Shown here in pieces: positions 34,564 through 43,948 of a stretch of 64,000 nucleotides of DNA (the first letter of the stretch is position 1; each line of letters begins with the position of its first letter). The position numbers and the translations under genes are program-made. Source of the stretch: Pseudomonas spelaei (lineage in GTDB: Bacteria > Pseudomonadota > Gammaproteobacteria > Pseudomonadales > Pseudomonadaceae); contig NZ_WNNK01000010.1 in NCBI RefSeq assembly GCF_009724245.1, positions 1-64,000 of the forward strand. The letters run 5' to 3'. The notes below the pieces were generated by a model that was given only the letters and a program-made list of their open reading frames with translations, was not told where the DNA came from and did not search any database.

Positions 34564-35550
34564 TTACTCGCTAATAAATTTCCCCGTCACATACGCCGAA
34601 TAGTCCGGCAGCACTGTCTCCACCTTCCCTTGTTCCTTCAAAAACTTCGCCGTTTCCCCAACCGCCTTCGCTGTGCCGCCGTTGAGCAAGGCATCGGTTT
34701 GTTGCGCCTGTGCATTGGGAAAGTCAGAGCCGGCCAGCAACTCAGGAATGTCAGCCGCATTGGCGCCTGTCAGTTTGGCGATTTTCTGCACGGGTACTGA
34801 ATCTGCCGTCCAGCTGGATTTATGGGCCGCATAGTCGGCAAAGGAATCCAGGGTGACCTTGGCAAACTTGGCCACTACGTCAGGATGTTTTTCGGCGAAG
34901 TCCTTGCGTGCGACCCACACCTCAAAGGTCGGCGCGCCCCACTGACCCACTTGGGCCGCATCTGTCAGGGTCTTGCCGGTCTTGCGGATCTCTCCCAGGG
35001 CGGGCGACCACACAAAGGCGCCGTCAATATCCCCACGTTTCCAGGCGGCGGCAATTTCTGCCGGTTGCAGGTTCACGACTTTGACTTTCGAGGTGTCCAG
35101 GCCCCAATGCTTCAAGGCCCCGAGCAGGCTGTAATGAGAGGTCGAGACAAACGGTGTGGCGATGGTTTTGCCGATCAGGTCTTCGGGTTTGTCGATGCCG
35201 CTGCCGTTGCGCACCACCAATGCTTCAGAAGCATTGATCTGTGCCGATACGATAAACGCCACGATCGGCAAGTTACGTGAGGCCGCCGCTGCGAGAGGGC
35301 TGGAGCCCAGGTTGCCGATTTGTACATCGCCGGAGGCAATGGCGGTCACGACGTCGGGGCCGCTGTTGAAACGACGCCAGTCGATCTTTTGGCCGATGGT
35401 TTTTTCGTACAGGCCGTCTGCCTGGGGCACTTTGCTGGGGTCGATGCCAGTTTGATAGCCAATCGTAAGGTTGGCCGCCTGGATGCTGAAGGAAAGCGCT
35501 AGCGATACAAAAACTGTAACAAATTGACGGGAGGATATCCGTTTGGCCAT
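34564..35550 (-). CDS. Taurine/aliphatic sulfonate ABC transporter binding protein (TauA-like), orphan
   Basis: Periplasmic binding protein of 328 residues with a signal peptide (TVFVSLALSFSIQA, then ANLTIGYQTG). Family marks are IGYQTGIDPSKVPQADG, DVQIGNLGSSPLAAAASR and GTAKAVGETAKFL; these fit TauA more than SsuA. No tauB, tauC or tauD is nearby, so it must share a permease and ATPase encoded elsewhere, possibly the ssu proteins 4 kb away. Monocistronic; a REPIN follows its end. Role in sulfur scavenging is inferred from the family and neighbours. Confidence 0.88.
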   Translation of the reverse strand: MAKRISSRQFVTVFVSLALSFSIQAANLTIGYQTGIDPSKVPQADGLYEKTIGQKIDWRRFNSGPDVVTAIASGDVQIGNLGSSPLAAAASRNLPIVAFIVSAQINASEALVVRNGSGIDKPEDLIGKTIATPFVSTSHYSLLGALKHWGLDTSKVKVVNLQPAEIAAAWKRGDIDGAFVWSPALGEIRKTGKTLTDAAQVGQWGAPTFEVWVARKDFAEKHPDVVAKFAKVTLDSFADYAAHKSSWTADSVPVQKIAKLTGANAADIPELLAGSDFPNAQAQQTDALLNGGTAKAVGETAKFLKEQGKVETVLPDYSAYVTGKFISE

Positions 35551-35919
35551 GATGGCGTCGCCTTTTTGATCGTGAGTGACGTATGAACCTTTATGTCAAC
35601 ACTAAACGATCTAAAAAAAGGCCAGCAAATACCCTTTAGGAATTAGCTTATGGAGCGGCACTTCCCTTCTCGGACCGCCCGCCCCATGGAAAGTGATATT
35701 CCTGGATCGTATGAAAAAGGATGAAATAAGTCTTTTTGGGTGTATGAAAAACTCATTACCCTGCAAGGACCCAATAACTGCGATTAGACGAAGGTAGTAG
35801 ACACACAAGGTTACGATTGACTTGTCAGTCACTATCTGGCGCTAATCGCGCATCTGTGGATCAAGGGCGTCAGACCCGAGACCAAGAAACACAAAAATTA
35901 GAAATGAGAGGAGCGGTAC
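35551..35919. other. Divergent intergenic region, tauA-like gene and OprD-family porin
   Basis: This 369-base stretch is AT-rich and has no convincing gene; an antisense frame at 35611-35832 lacks family features and a ribosome-binding site. On the plus strand TTGACT at 35817-35822 is a fair -35, but no good -10 lies at 16-18 bases. The porin's ribosome-binding site AGAGGAGCGG is at 35906-35915. I see nothing else that I can support. Confidence 0.6.
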
Positions 35920-37248
35920 ATGAAGAAGTCCACATTGGCGTTGGCTGTGGCTGTAGGGGCAATCGCCCAGCAGGCAGGCGCCGCTGGTTTTATCGAAGAC
36001 AGTAAGGCCACTCTGGGTCTGCGTAACTTCTATATCAACACTGACAACCGTGACGGTACTGGTGCGAACAAGAACGAAGAGTGGGGCCAAGGCTTCGATC
36101 TGCGTTTCATCTCGGGTTACACCCAAGGTACTGTTCAGTTCGGTGTTGATGCTATCGGCCTGTACGGCGTGCGTCTGGATTCCAGCCCTGCCAAGAGCGG
36201 CAACGCAAGCGGTTCGGCTTCCGGCGGCACGATCTTCCCAAGCGACGGCAATAAAGGTGCAGTTCCAGACTACGCCAGCCTGGGTCTGACCGGTAAGGTC
36301 AAGATTTCCCAGACCGAGCTGAAAATCGGCACCCTGCAACCGAACAACCCGGTCATCAAGACCAACGACGGTCGTCTGTTGCCACAAACCTTCCAGGGCG
36401 GCCAGATCACCTCGAACGAGATCAAGGACCTGTCTCTGGTTGTTGGTCAGATCGAGCACGCCAAAGGCCGTAACTCCAGCAACAACGAAGGCCTGTCGCT
36501 GGCGGGCGCCAACGGCGGCTCCAACTACGATGCCGGTAACTTCGTCAACAAGTTCTACTACGCGGGTGCTGACTATAAAGTCACCAAAGACCTGACCGCG
36601 TCGTACTACTTCGGTGAGCTGAAGGACTTCTACTCGCAGAACTTCCTGGGCCTGGTCCACAACTGGGCTATCGGTCCTGGCGTCCTGAAAAGCGACTTGC
36701 GCTACTACCGCAGCCGTGACAACGGTGCCAACGGTGACACTGCTGGTTACTACACCACCGGTTACTACGGCAACAAAGTCACCAAGGGCAAGGTCGACAA
36801 CGACCTGTACAGCTACCTGGCTCTGTACTCGGTTGAAGGTCACACCTTCGGCGCTGGCTATCAGTACACCAAGGGTGACAGCGATTTCCCTTGGCTGAAC
36901 CAGGGTGACGGTTCGTCGAACAGCACCACCACCGACATGCAGATCCAGAAGTTTGCCCGTGCTGGCGAACGTACCTGGCAAGCTCGCTACGCCTATGACT
37001 TCGCCAAGATTGGCGTACCTGGCCTGACCGCCGGTGTGATCTACCTCAAAGGCAACAACATCGACACTTCCGTCGGCAGCAAAAGCGAATGGGAACGTGA
37101 CCTGACCCTGGCTTACGTTGTTCCAGAAGGCCCGTTGAAAAACCTGGGCGTAGCCTGGAAAAACGCGATGTGGCGTACCGACCTGGCGAACACTCGTTCC
37201 CAGGACGAAAACCGCCTGATCGTCAGCTACTCGATCCCGCTGTTGTAA
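35920..37248 (+). CDS. OprD-family outer-membrane porin (OprE-like)
   Basis: Substrate-specific 18-stranded porin of 442 residues, the usual family length. The signal peptide (LALAVAVGAIAQQAGA) is followed by GFIEDSKATLGLRNFYINTDNRDG, typical for OprD/OprE. An inner loop of Ser/Gly-rich sequence (~85-105) and the closing RLIVSYSIPLL are also typical. The porin is in a sulfonate-gene neighbourhood and may admit sulfonates, but this is inference; OprE itself is often named for anaerobic induction. A strong ribosome-binding site (AGAGGAGCGG) and a clear terminator bracket it. Codon use is skewed to highly expressed codons. Confidence 0.9.
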   Translation: MKKSTLALAVAVGAIAQQAGAAGFIEDSKATLGLRNFYINTDNRDGTGANKNEEWGQGFDLRFISGYTQGTVQFGVDAIGLYGVRLDSSPAKSGNASGSASGGTIFPSDGNKGAVPDYASLGLTGKVKISQTELKIGTLQPNNPVIKTNDGRLLPQTFQGGQITSNEIKDLSLVVGQIEHAKGRNSSNNEGLSLAGANGGSNYDAGNFVNKFYYAGADYKVTKDLTASYYFGELKDFYSQNFLGLVHNWAIGPGVLKSDLRYYRSRDNGANGDTAGYYTTGYYGNKVTKGKVDNDLYSYLALYSVEGHTFGAGYQYTKGDSDFPWLNQGDGSSNSTTTDMQIQKFARAGERTWQARYAYDFAKIGVPGLTAGVIYLKGNNIDTSVGSKSEWERDLTLAYVVPEGPLKNLGVAWKNAMWRTDLANTRSQDENRLIVSYSIPLL

Positions 37249-37257
37249 GACTGTAAA

Positions 37258-37295
37258 CCTTGCCCGGCGCAATGCCGGGCAAGGTGTCTTGCTTT
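37258..37295 (+). terminator. Rho-independent terminator of the porin gene
   Basis: 11-base GC-rich stem CCTTGCCCGGC / GCCGGGCAAGG, loop of five bases, followed by TGTCTTGCTTTT. It lies nine bases after the porin stop. Confidence 0.85.
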
Positions 37296-37438
37296 TCAAG
37301 TCGGGCTCAACCCCCGCAAGCCCTTCCTGAATCCTCTTTTTACAGCGTCTCAAGGCCTTCTCGAACCTTGAAGTGGATGTTGATCCTCGCTCGTTCCCAG
37401 GTCCAGTGAACACATTTTTAATATTCCTTTATCGTCTA

Positions 37439-37469
37439 AATAAATCGATATTTATTCTTTTTAAATAAT
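37439..37469 (+). promoter_or_regulatory. AT-rich regulatory element upstream of lsfA
   Basis: AATAAAT-CGAT-ATTTATT inverted repeat (37439-37456), immediately followed by ATTCTTTTTAAATAAT. A related ATTC-TTTAAA block appears before ssuE at 38312-38326. Both genes answer to sulfate starvation in related bacteria, so a CysB-type site is possible. Confidence 0.35.
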
Positions 37470-37519
37470 CCGGTATGCAGGCACAGTGGGCTCCATAAGC
37501 ACCCATCAGGAGCCACACC

Positions 37520-38158
37520 ATGAGCCTACGATTGGGCGACATCGCCCCCGACTTTGAACAGGATTCCAGCGCCGGCAAGATTCGTTTCCACGAGTGGCTG
37601 GGCGATAGCTGGGGTGTGCTGTTTTCTCACCCGGCGGACTTCACCCCGGTGTGCACCACTGAGCTTGGCTTCACCGCCAAGCTCAAGGACGAATTCGCCA
37701 AACGCGGCGTCAAGGCCATCGCCCTCTCGGTAGACCCGGTGGATTCGCACCACAAGTGGATCGAAGACATCAACGAAACCCAGAACACCGTGGTCAACTT
37801 TCCGATCCTGGCCGATGCCGATCGCAAGGTTTCCGACCTGTACGACCTGATCCACCCGAACGCCAACGACACCCTCACCGTACGCTCCCTGTTCGTGATC
37901 GATCCGAACAAGAAGGTGCGCCTGACCATCACCTACCCGGCCAGCACCGGCCGCAACTTCCACGAAATCCTGCGGGTCATCGACTCGCTGCAGCTGACCG
38001 ACAACTACAAAGTCGCCACCCCGGCCAACTGGCAGGACGGTGATGAGGTGGTGATTGTGCCGTCGCTCAAGGACGAGGAAGAGATCAAGAAGCGCTTTCC
38101 GAAAGGGTATCGGGCGGTGAAGCCGTATCTGCGGCTGACGCCTCAACCGAATCGTTAA
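37520..38158 (+). CDS. lsfA: 1-Cys peroxiredoxin LsfA
   Basis: Peroxiredoxin of the Prx6 branch, 212 residues, that reduces peroxides. The peroxidatic cysteine is C45 in DFTPVCTTELG; no resolving cysteine is seen in the C-terminal part, which fits the 1-Cys mechanism. C-terminal extension (~165-212) matches Prx6. In P. putida, LsfA is induced by sulfate starvation, and here it sits beside the sulfonate genes. Ribosome-binding sequence AGGAGCC precedes the ATG. A REP element and terminator follow it. Confidence 0.93.
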   Translation: MSLRLGDIAPDFEQDSSAGKIRFHEWLGDSWGVLFSHPADFTPVCTTELGFTAKLKDEFAKRGVKAIALSVDPVDSHHKWIEDINETQNTVVNFPILADADRKVSDLYDLIHPNANDTLTVRSLFVIDPNKKVRLTITYPASTGRNFHEILRVIDSLQLTDNYKVATPANWQDGDEVVIVPSLKDEEEIKKRFPKGYRAVKPYLRLTPQPNR

Positions 38159-38166
38159 GGCTGATA

Positions 38167-38228
38167 CCGCTATCGCGGGCAAGCCCGGCTCCCACAGTTG
38201 ACCGCATTCCCCTGTGGGAGCCGGGCTT
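38167..38228. repeat. REPIN 5, partial (GGGAGCCGGGCTT type)
   Basis: Left arm CCGCTATCGCGGGCAAGCCCGGCTCCCAC and right arm GTGGGAGCCGGGCTT pair over the outer 15 bases. The right arm stops at GGGCTTAAG, so the CGCGATA end is missing on that side. It lies just past the lsfA stop. Confidence 0.8.
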
Positions 38229-38262
38229 AAGTTGCAAACTGAATCACAAAGCAGGGGTTTTC

Positions 38263-38287
38263 AGGCCGTTTCGACGGCCTTTTTTTT
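38263..38287 (+). terminator. Rho-independent terminator after lsfA
   Basis: 7-base stem AGGCCGT / ACGGCCT with a TTCG loop followed by seven or more T. It separates lsfA from the ssu operon. Confidence 0.9.
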
Positions 38288-38311
38288 CGCCCGGCGATTA
38301 TGTTTTTGTAT

Positions 38312-38326
38312 ATTCATTTAAAGAAT
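38312..38326 (+). promoter_or_regulatory. AT-rich near-palindrome upstream of ssuE
   Basis: ATTCATTTAAAGAAT, imperfect inverted repeat in a very AT-rich 100-base tract before ssuE. It resembles the element in front of lsfA. A TGATATGGT extended -10 at 38368-38376 is the best promoter in the same tract. Confidence 0.35.
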
Positions 38327-38440
38327 AAACAAATGAAAAAATGAGATTTATAGATATATAAATTGACTGATATGGTCTGTTCCATCTTGGCGCCATCGCC
38401 ACATAGCGAACCGCCGACACTTGCTCAAGGAATTTCCTAC

Positions 38441-39034
38441 ATGCTGGTCGTAACACTTGGTGGCAGTCCCAGCCAACGCTCCCGCTCCGGGGTTTTGCTG
38501 GAGCATTCCCGGCGCTGGTTGCAGCAGCAGGGTGTGGAGGTGGTGAGTTATCAGATACGGGACTTCCCGGCCGAAGACTTGCTACACGCGCGTTTCGACA
38601 GCCCGAAAGTCATCGACCTGCTGCAACAAGTGGCCAACGCCGACGGCCTGGTGATCGCCACGCCGGTGTACAAGGCCTCGTTTTCCGGAGCGCTGAAAAC
38701 CCTGCTCGACCTGCTGCCCGAACGCGCCCTGGCCCACAAAGTGGTATTGCCGATGGCCACCGGCGGCAGCATTGCCCACATGCTCGCGGTGGATTACGCC
38801 TTGAAACCGGTGCTGTCGGCGCTGAAAGCCCAGGAATTGCTCCACGGGATTTTTGCCGAAGACAGCCAGATCGCTTACGGGGAAGGCAGCGCCCAGGCGC
38901 AACTGGTGCCGATCCTCGAGCAACGCTTGAGCGAGGCCCTGGAGCAGTTCTACAGCGCCATGGCCCGCCGGCCGAAACCCCTTGACCCTCATGTGTTGAA
39001 TGAACGTTTGTTGAGTGCTCGCTGGAGCATTTGA
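38441..39034 (+). CDS. ssuE: NADPH-dependent FMN reductase SsuE
   Basis: Supplies FMNH2 for the sulfonate monooxygenase SsuD. The 197-residue flavodoxin-like protein starts [17 protein letters not shown] (phosphate-binding loop) and carries [23 protein letters not shown], the signature of this reductase class. An ATG at 38441 with AAGGAAT upstream fits the family start; a longer frame from 38363 has no such site. It heads ssuEADCBF, the order known from Pseudomonas putida. Confidence 0.94.
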   Translation: MLVVTLGGSPSQRSRSGVLLEHSRRWLQQQGVEVVSYQIRDFPAEDLLHARFDSPKVIDLLQQVANADGLVIATPVYKASFSGALKTLLDLLPERALAHKVVLPMATGGSIAHMLAVDYALKPVLSALKAQELLHGIFAEDSQIAYGEGSAQAQLVPILEQRLSEALEQFYSAMARRPKPLDPHVLNERLLSARWSI

Positions 39035-39126
39035 GCTTCGCGCTGATTTAGAAACACTCACCTTACTCAGCCGCCAACGGCCAAGCAGGTGCAGCCAACA
39101 CCCTCATCGCATATTTGGAGAGCGCC

Positions 39127-40095
39127 ATGCGCACTGTCATCTTGCGTCGTGGTCTGGTCGCACTGTTTGCTGCGGCTGTGTCCTTCGGCGCCATTGTTCA
39201 AGTTCAAGCGGCCGAAACCTTGCGGATCGGTTATCAGAAATACGGCACCCTGGTGCTGCTCAAGGCCAAGGGCTCGCTGGAAAAGCGCTTGGCCGAGCAG
39301 GGCGTGCAGGTGCAATGGACCGAGTTTCCTGGTGGCCCGCAGTTGCTGGAAGGGCTGAACGTCGGCTCCATCGACTTCGGCGTGACCGGTGAAACCCCAC
39401 CGGTATTCGCCCAGGCGGCCGGTGCCGACCTGCTTTACGTCGCCTACGAGCCGCCAGCCCCTACCAGTGAAGCGATCCTGGTGCCCAAGGATTCGCCGAT
39501 CAAATCGGTGCAAGACCTCAAGGGCAAGAAAGTCGTCCTCAATAAAGGCTCCAACGTGCATTACCTCTTGGTGCGCGCCCTGGAAGACGCGGGCCTGAAA
39601 TACACCGACGTGCAGACTGTATTCCTGCCGCCCGCCGATGCCCGCGCCGCGTTCGAGCGTGGCAGTGTCGACGCCTGGGTGATCTGGGACCCGTACCAGG
39701 CTGCCGCCGAGAAGCAACTGCAAGCCCGCACCCTGCGTGATGGCACCGGTATCGCCGACAACCATCAGTTCTATCTGGCCACCAAGCCTTATGCCGAAAA
39801 ACATCCGCAAGTGATCAAGGCGCTGGTGGAAGAAGTGCGCGCGGTGGGTGAATGGTCCAAGGCCAATCCGCAAGAAGTGACCGCCCAGGTCGCACCGCTG
39901 CTCGGCCTGCCGGCTGATATCACCCTGACTTCCGTGAAACGCCAAGGCTACGGTGCGTTGTTCCTGACCCCGGAAGTGGTGGCCGCGCAACAGAAAATCG
40001 CTGACAGCTTCTACCAACTCAAATTGATCCCCAAACCCTTGAGCATCAAGGACGTGATCTGGACCCCACCCGCCGCCGTTGCCAAAGCGCCGTAA
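39127..40095 (+). CDS. ssuA: Aliphatic sulfonate ABC transporter binding protein SsuA
   Basis: Periplasmic sulfonate-binding protein, 322 residues, with the signal peptide [20 protein letters not shown]. After it come [24 protein letters not shown] and [13 protein letters not shown], typical of SsuA. The ATG at 39127 follows TTGGAGAGCG; an upstream ATG-like start at 39115 adds four residues. It is 92 bases after ssuE and 25 bases before ssuD. Works with SsuC and SsuB. Confidence 0.94.
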   Translation: MRTVILRRGLVALFAAAVSFGAIVQVQAAETLRIGYQKYGTLVLLKAKGSLEKRLAEQGVQVQWTEFPGGPQLLEGLNVGSIDFGVTGETPPVFAQAAGADLLYVAYEPPAPTSEAILVPKDSPIKSVQDLKGKKVVLNKGSNVHYLLVRALEDAGLKYTDVQTVFLPPADARAAFERGSVDAWVIWDPYQAAAEKQLQARTLRDGTGIADNHQFYLATKPYAEKHPQVIKALVEEVRAVGEWSKANPQEVTAQVAPLLGLPADITLTSVKRQGYGALFLTPEVVAAQQKIADSFYQLKLIPKPLSIKDVIWTPPAAVAKAP

Positions 40096-40120
40096 TCCGA
40101 CTTCTTCAGGAGACAACTCC

Positions 40121-41269
40121 ATGAGCCTCAATATTTTCTGGTTCCTGCCTACCCACGGCGACGGCCATTACCTTGGCACCGCCGAAGGCGCCCGCGCCGT
40201 CGATCACGGTTATTTGCAGCAAGTGGCCCAGGCGGCAGACCGCCTGGGTTTCGGTGGGGTACTGATCCCGACCGGGCGTTCTTGCGAAGATTCGTGGCTG
40301 GTGGCGGCGTCGCTGATTCCGGTGACCCAGCGCCTGAAATTCCTTGTCGCGCTTCGCCCGGGGATCATTTCCCCAACGGTGGCGGCGCGTCAGGCGGCGA
40401 CCCTGGATCGCCTGTCAGGTGGCCGCGCGTTGTTCAATCTGGTCACGGGTGGTGATCCGGAAGAATTGGCCGGCGACGGTCTGTTCCTGAGCCATGAAGA
40501 GCGTTATCAGGCGTCGGTGGAGTTCACCCGGATTTGGCGCCGCGTACTTGAGGGCGAAACCGTCGACTACGACGGCCAGCACATCAGCGTCAAAGGCGCC
40601 AAATTGCTCTACCCGCCGATCCAGCAGCCACGCCCGCCGCTGTATTTCGGTGGCTCCTCCGAAGCCGCCCAGGACCTGGCAGCCGAACAGGTGGAAATGG
40701 TCCTGACCTGGGGTGAACCACCTGCCGCCGTGGCGGAAAAAATTGAACAGGTGCGGGCCAAGGCTGCCAAGCTCGGGCGCACTGTGCGTTTCGGGATTCG
40801 CCTGCATGTGATCGTGCGCGAGACCAACGCCGAAGCCTGGCAAGCCGCCGACAAGCTGATCTCTCACGTGGACGATGAAACCATCGCTCGCGCCCAGGCC
40901 TCCCTGGCGCGTTTCGACTCCGTAGGCCAGCAACGCATGGCCGCGTTGCATGGTGGTAGCCGCGATAACCTGGAAGTCAGTCCCAATCTGTGGGCGGGCG
41001 TTGGCCTGGTGCGAGGCGGTGCCGGCACGGCGCTGGTGGGCGATGGCCCGACCGTGGCCGCACGGGTCAAGGAATACGCGGACCTGGGCATCGACACCTT
41101 TATCTTCTCCGGTTATCCACACCTGGAAGAATCGTATCGGGTGGCCGAGCTGCTGTTCCCGCACCTGGACATCGAGCGTCCGGAGCTTCCAAAAAGCGCC
41201 GGCTATGTCAGCCCGTTCGGCGAGATGGTGGCCAACGATATCCTTCCCAAAGCTGCGTCCCAGAGCTGA
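40121..41269 (+). CDS. ssuD: FMNH2-dependent alkanesulfonate monooxygenase SsuD
   Basis: Cytosolic luciferase-like enzyme that oxidises alkanesulfonates to aldehyde and sulfite with FMNH2 from SsuE. The 382-residue protein starts [18 protein letters not shown], a diagnostic SsuD N-terminus, and has [38 protein letters not shown], the conserved TIM-barrel block. The ATG at 40121 has AGGAGACAAC upstream; the frame beginning at 40079 overlaps ssuA. Full family length. Confidence 0.96.
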   Translation: MSLNIFWFLPTHGDGHYLGTAEGARAVDHGYLQQVAQAADRLGFGGVLIPTGRSCEDSWLVAASLIPVTQRLKFLVALRPGIISPTVAARQAATLDRLSGGRALFNLVTGGDPEELAGDGLFLSHEERYQASVEFTRIWRRVLEGETVDYDGQHISVKGAKLLYPPIQQPRPPLYFGGSSEAAQDLAAEQVEMVLTWGEPPAAVAEKIEQVRAKAAKLGRTVRFGIRLHVIVRETNAEAWQAADKLISHVDDETIARAQASLARFDSVGQQRMAALHGGSRDNLEVSPNLWAGVGLVRGGAGTALVGDGPTVAARVKEYADLGIDTFIFSGYPHLEESYRVAELLFPHLDIERPELPKSAGYVSPFGEMVANDILPKAASQS

Positions 41270-41278
41270 GGCGCCGCC

Positions 41279-42067
41279 ATGAACCTTGAAAAGCTAAGCC
41301 ATCGATTGGCGCCTTGGGCGCTGCCGGTCCTGTTGCTGGCGATATGGCAGTTGTCGGTGTCTGCCGGCTGGTTATCGACACGAATCCTGCCGGCTCCCAG
41401 CGCCGTGATCGAAGCGGGCGTCAACCTGGTCCGCAGCGGTGAAATCTGGACCCACCTGGCGATCAGTGGTTGGCGTGCCGGCCTGGGGTTTGTGATCGGC
41501 GGCGGTATCGGCCTGGCCTTGGGCTTTATCACCGGCCTGTCGACGTGGGGCGAGCGCCTGCTGGACAGCTCGGTGCAGATGATCCGCAACGTGCCGCACC
41601 TGGCGCTGATTCCGCTGGTGATCCTGTGGTTCGGCATCGACGAAACGGCGAAGATTTTCCTGGTCGCCCTCGGCACGCTGTTTCCGATTTACCTCAACAC
41701 CTATCACGGCATCCGCAACGTCGACCCGGCGCTGGTGGAAATGGCCCGCAGTTATGGCTTGTCCGGATTCAGTCTGTTCCGCCAAGTGATCCTGCCGGGT
41801 GCCTTGCCTTCGATCCTGGTAGGCGTGCGCTTTGCCCTGGGCTTTATGTGGCTGACCTTGATCGTTGCGGAAACCATCTCGGCCAGTTCCGGCATCGGTT
41901 ACCTGGCGATGAACGCCCGTGAATTCCTGCAAACCGACGTCGTGGTGCTGGCGATCGTGCTGTACGCCGTACTCGGCAAGCTGGCGGACCTGGCGGCGCG
42001 TGGCCTGGAGCGCGTCTGGCTGCGCTGGCATCCGGCCTATCAAGTGAGTAAAGGAGGTGCGGCATGA
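41279..42067 (+). CDS. ssuC: Sulfonate ABC transporter permease SsuC
   Basis: Inner-membrane permease of 262 residues with about six hydrophobic segments. The ATPase-contact loop is [31 protein letters not shown] near residue 155-185. It lies nine bases after ssuD and overlaps ssuB by four bases (ATGA at 42064), which signals cotranslation. The transporter imports alkanesulfonates with SsuA and SsuB. Confidence 0.94.
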   Translation: MNLEKLSHRLAPWALPVLLLAIWQLSVSAGWLSTRILPAPSAVIEAGVNLVRSGEIWTHLAISGWRAGLGFVIGGGIGLALGFITGLSTWGERLLDSSVQMIRNVPHLALIPLVILWFGIDETAKIFLVALGTLFPIYLNTYHGIRNVDPALVEMARSYGLSGFSLFRQVILPGALPSILVGVRFALGFMWLTLIVAETISASSGIGYLAMNAREFLQTDVVVLAIVLYAVLGKLADLAARGLERVWLRWHPAYQVSKGGAA

Positions 42068-42870
42068 CCGCTCAACAACCTCCACGCCTGCTGCGGGGGA
42101 TTCCGCTGGCGGTGCACAAGTTGCGCAAGTCGTTTGGCGCTCGTGAAGTGCTGAAGGACATTGATCTGCACATTCCGGCAGGCCAGTTCGTTGCGGTCGT
42201 TGGCCGTAGCGGCTGTGGCAAAAGTACGTTGCTGCGCCTGCTGGCCGGTCTGGACAAGGCCAGCGGCGGTGAGTTGCTCGCCGGCTCCGCACCGCTGAGC
42301 GAGGCCATTGAAGACACGCGGCTGATGTTCCAGGAAGCGCGCCTGCTGCCGTGGAAAAAGATCATCGACAACGTCGGTCTTGGGCTCAAGGGCCATTGGC
42401 GTCCCCAGGCTTTGGAAGCGTTGGAAGCGGTGGGCCTGGCCGAACGTGCCAATGAATGGCCGGCGGCGTTGTCCGGTGGCCAGAAGCAACGCGTTGCCCT
42501 GGCTCGCGCCTTGATTCACCAGCCGCGCCTGTTGCTGCTGGACGAACCCCTGGGCGCGTTGGATGCCCTGACCCGGATCGAGATGCAGCAACTGATCGAG
42601 AACCTCTGGCGCAAGCACGGCTTCACCGTATTGCTGGTGACCCACGATGTCAGCGAAGCCGTGGCCATTGCCGACCGGGTGATCCTGATCGAAGACGGTG
42701 AAGTCGGCCTCGACCTGCACGTGGAGCTGCCACGCCCGCGGGTCCGTGGCTCCCACCGCCTGGCAGCCCTGGAAACCGAAGTGCTTAACCGTGTGCTGTC
42801 GCTGCCCGGCTCTGCGCCGGACCCCGAACCTGTTTCACCGCTGCCTACGCAATTGCGTTGGGCTCAATAA
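42064..42870 (+). CDS. ssuB: Sulfonate ABC transporter ATPase SsuB
   Basis: ABC ATPase of 268 residues. Walker A is GRSGCGKST, the signature LSGGQKQR and Walker [13 protein letters not shown], all intact; the H-loop VTHDVSEA follows. It supplies energy to SsuC. It overlaps ssuC by four bases and is followed 28 bases later by ssuF. The orphan TauA-like protein 7 kb upstream might share this ATPase, but that is speculation. Confidence 0.95.
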   Translation: MTAQQPPRLLRGIPLAVHKLRKSFGAREVLKDIDLHIPAGQFVAVVGRSGCGKSTLLRLLAGLDKASGGELLAGSAPLSEAIEDTRLMFQEARLLPWKKIIDNVGLGLKGHWRPQALEALEAVGLAERANEWPAALSGGQKQRVALARALIHQPRLLLLDEPLGALDALTRIEMQQLIENLWRKHGFTVLLVTHDVSEAVAIADRVILIEDGEVGLDLHVELPRPRVRGSHRLAALETEVLNRVLSLPGSAPDPEPVSPLPTQLRWAQ

Positions 42871-42898
42871 CTCACTTGTCCCCTGAAGGAAGAAGACC

Positions 42899-43114
42899 AT
42901 GACTATTAAAGCCATCAACGTGCGTAACCAGTTCAAAGGCACCATCAAGGAAATCGTCGAAGGCGACGTGCTGTCGGAAATCGATGTGCAGACCGCGTCT
43001 GGCATCGTGACGTCGGTTATCACTACGCGTTCGGTGAAAGAGTTGGAGCTGGTGATTGGCAGTGAAGTGATCGCGTTCGTGAAATCAACCGAGGTGTCGA
43101 TCGCCAAGTTGTGA
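42899..43114 (+). CDS. ssuF: Molybdopterin-binding/TOBE-domain protein SsuF
   Basis: A 71-residue single-domain protein of the TOBE/Mop family (IKAINVRNQFKGTIKEIVEGDVLSEID; ITTRSVKELELVIGSEVIAFVKSTEV). It matches the small SsuF found at the end of the ssu operon in pseudomonads, where it is needed for growth on sulfonates; the precise task is unclear. GGAAGAAGACC gives the start at 42899. It is the last gene of the operon, followed by a REPIN. Confidence 0.9.
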   Translation: MTIKAINVRNQFKGTIKEIVEGDVLSEIDVQTASGIVTSVITTRSVKELELVIGSEVIAFVKSTEVSIAKL

Positions 43115-43143
43115 CCAAACGGTTCCTGTCGCTCTTGAAACCG

Positions 43144-43220
43144 TTATCGCAGGCAAGCCAGCTCCCACATTTTGATTTGTGAACTCATTCAAATGTGGGA
43201 GCCGGGCTTGCCCGCGATAA
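43144..43220. repeat. REPIN 6, chimeric arms, left of the TetR gene
   Basis: Left arm GCAGGCAAGCCAGCTCCCAC is of the GCTGGCTTGCCTGC type and the right arm GTGGGAGCCGGGCTTGCCC of the CCGGGCTTGCCCGC type, so the two arms come from different REP subtypes. The centre TTTTGATTTGTGAACTCATTCAAA is the reverse complement of that of REPIN 7, across the TetR gene. Confidence 0.9.
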
Positions 43221-43243
43221 GGCCGGAACAGGCCAAACATCAC

Positions 43244-43885
43244 TCAGGGCGCAGCCACCCGCTTAGGCAAAAACACCGGCAAATAAAGCCCCACATACGC
43301 ATCAAACACCCGCATCCCTTCCTCCTCCATGCGCGGCGTGATCTGCCCGTGCTGCTGCACCGAGCGCGCATATACGCGGTCGCTCAGCTCCAGGGCCAGG
43401 GCGAAGACGGCGACGTCAGTGGGCAAGGCCGGCACTTCGAAGTGGCGGTTGAACACTTCGTACATCAAGTCCCCCAACTCCAGATCATGCTGGCGGTCAG
43501 CCTGCATGACCTCGGTCAGTCCGTGCTGGGCGAGGATCAACTGGCGAGCGGCGGCATCCTTGCTGTAGATGCTGAGCATGCGTTGTTCTACAACGCGGGA
43601 CAGATCGCGCCAGTGGTTGAGTGTTGCGTGATCGATAGGGGCTTGCAGCGCCGCGCGGAAAGCGGCGTGGACATCAGCGGTCAGCGCTTCCAGCAACGCC
43701 GGTACGCTGGCGAAGAAGTGGTACACCGACGACGGCGGAATCTGCGCCCGTTCGGCCACGCTGTAGATCGACAGACTGGCCACGCCTTCGGCGGCCAGCA
43801 AGGTGCGGGCGGCGTCGAGGATCGCGTCGATCCGGGCCTGGCTGCGGGCGCGGGGTTTGCGAGGGGCGGCGGGGCGGGTTGTCAT
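43244..43885 (-). CDS. TetR-family transcriptional regulator
   Basis: A 213-residue TetR-type repressor. The helix-turn-helix is at about residues 19-62 (RIDAILDAARTLLAAEGVASLSIYSVAERAQIPPSSVYHFFASVPALLEALTADV), and the rest is a helical ligand/dimer domain without recognisable features. The basic N-terminus RPAAPRKPRARSQ is common. The gene stands alone, bordered on each side by REPINs 6 and 7, and its target is not evident. Neighbouring ssuF (plus strand) converges on it and spuI (minus strand) lies upstream of it behind a terminator. Confidence 0.9.
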   Translation of the reverse strand: MTTRPAAPRKPRARSQARIDAILDAARTLLAAEGVASLSIYSVAERAQIPPSSVYHFFASVPALLEALTADVHAAFRAALQAPIDHATLNHWRDLSRVVEQRMLSIYSKDAAARQLILAQHGLTEVMQADRQHDLELGDLMYEVFNRHFEVPALPTDVAVFALALELSDRVYARSVQQHGQITPRMEEEGMRVFDAYVGLYLPVFLPKRVAAP

Positions 43886-43948
43886 GGATGTCTCCTACAA
43901 AGCAGAGGGCATTGTATGAGCAGGGAGGTGTGTTGTCTTCAAAGCCGC

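Noticed and set aside
35611..35832. 73-residue frame in the tauA/porin gap
   Set aside because: It lacks a ribosome-binding site, hydrophobic or motif features and conservation that I could recognise.
35842..37413. 523-residue open frame antisense to the porin gene
   Set aside because: It is the complement of highly biased porin codons; Val/Gly/Thr-rich, with no family motif or start signal.
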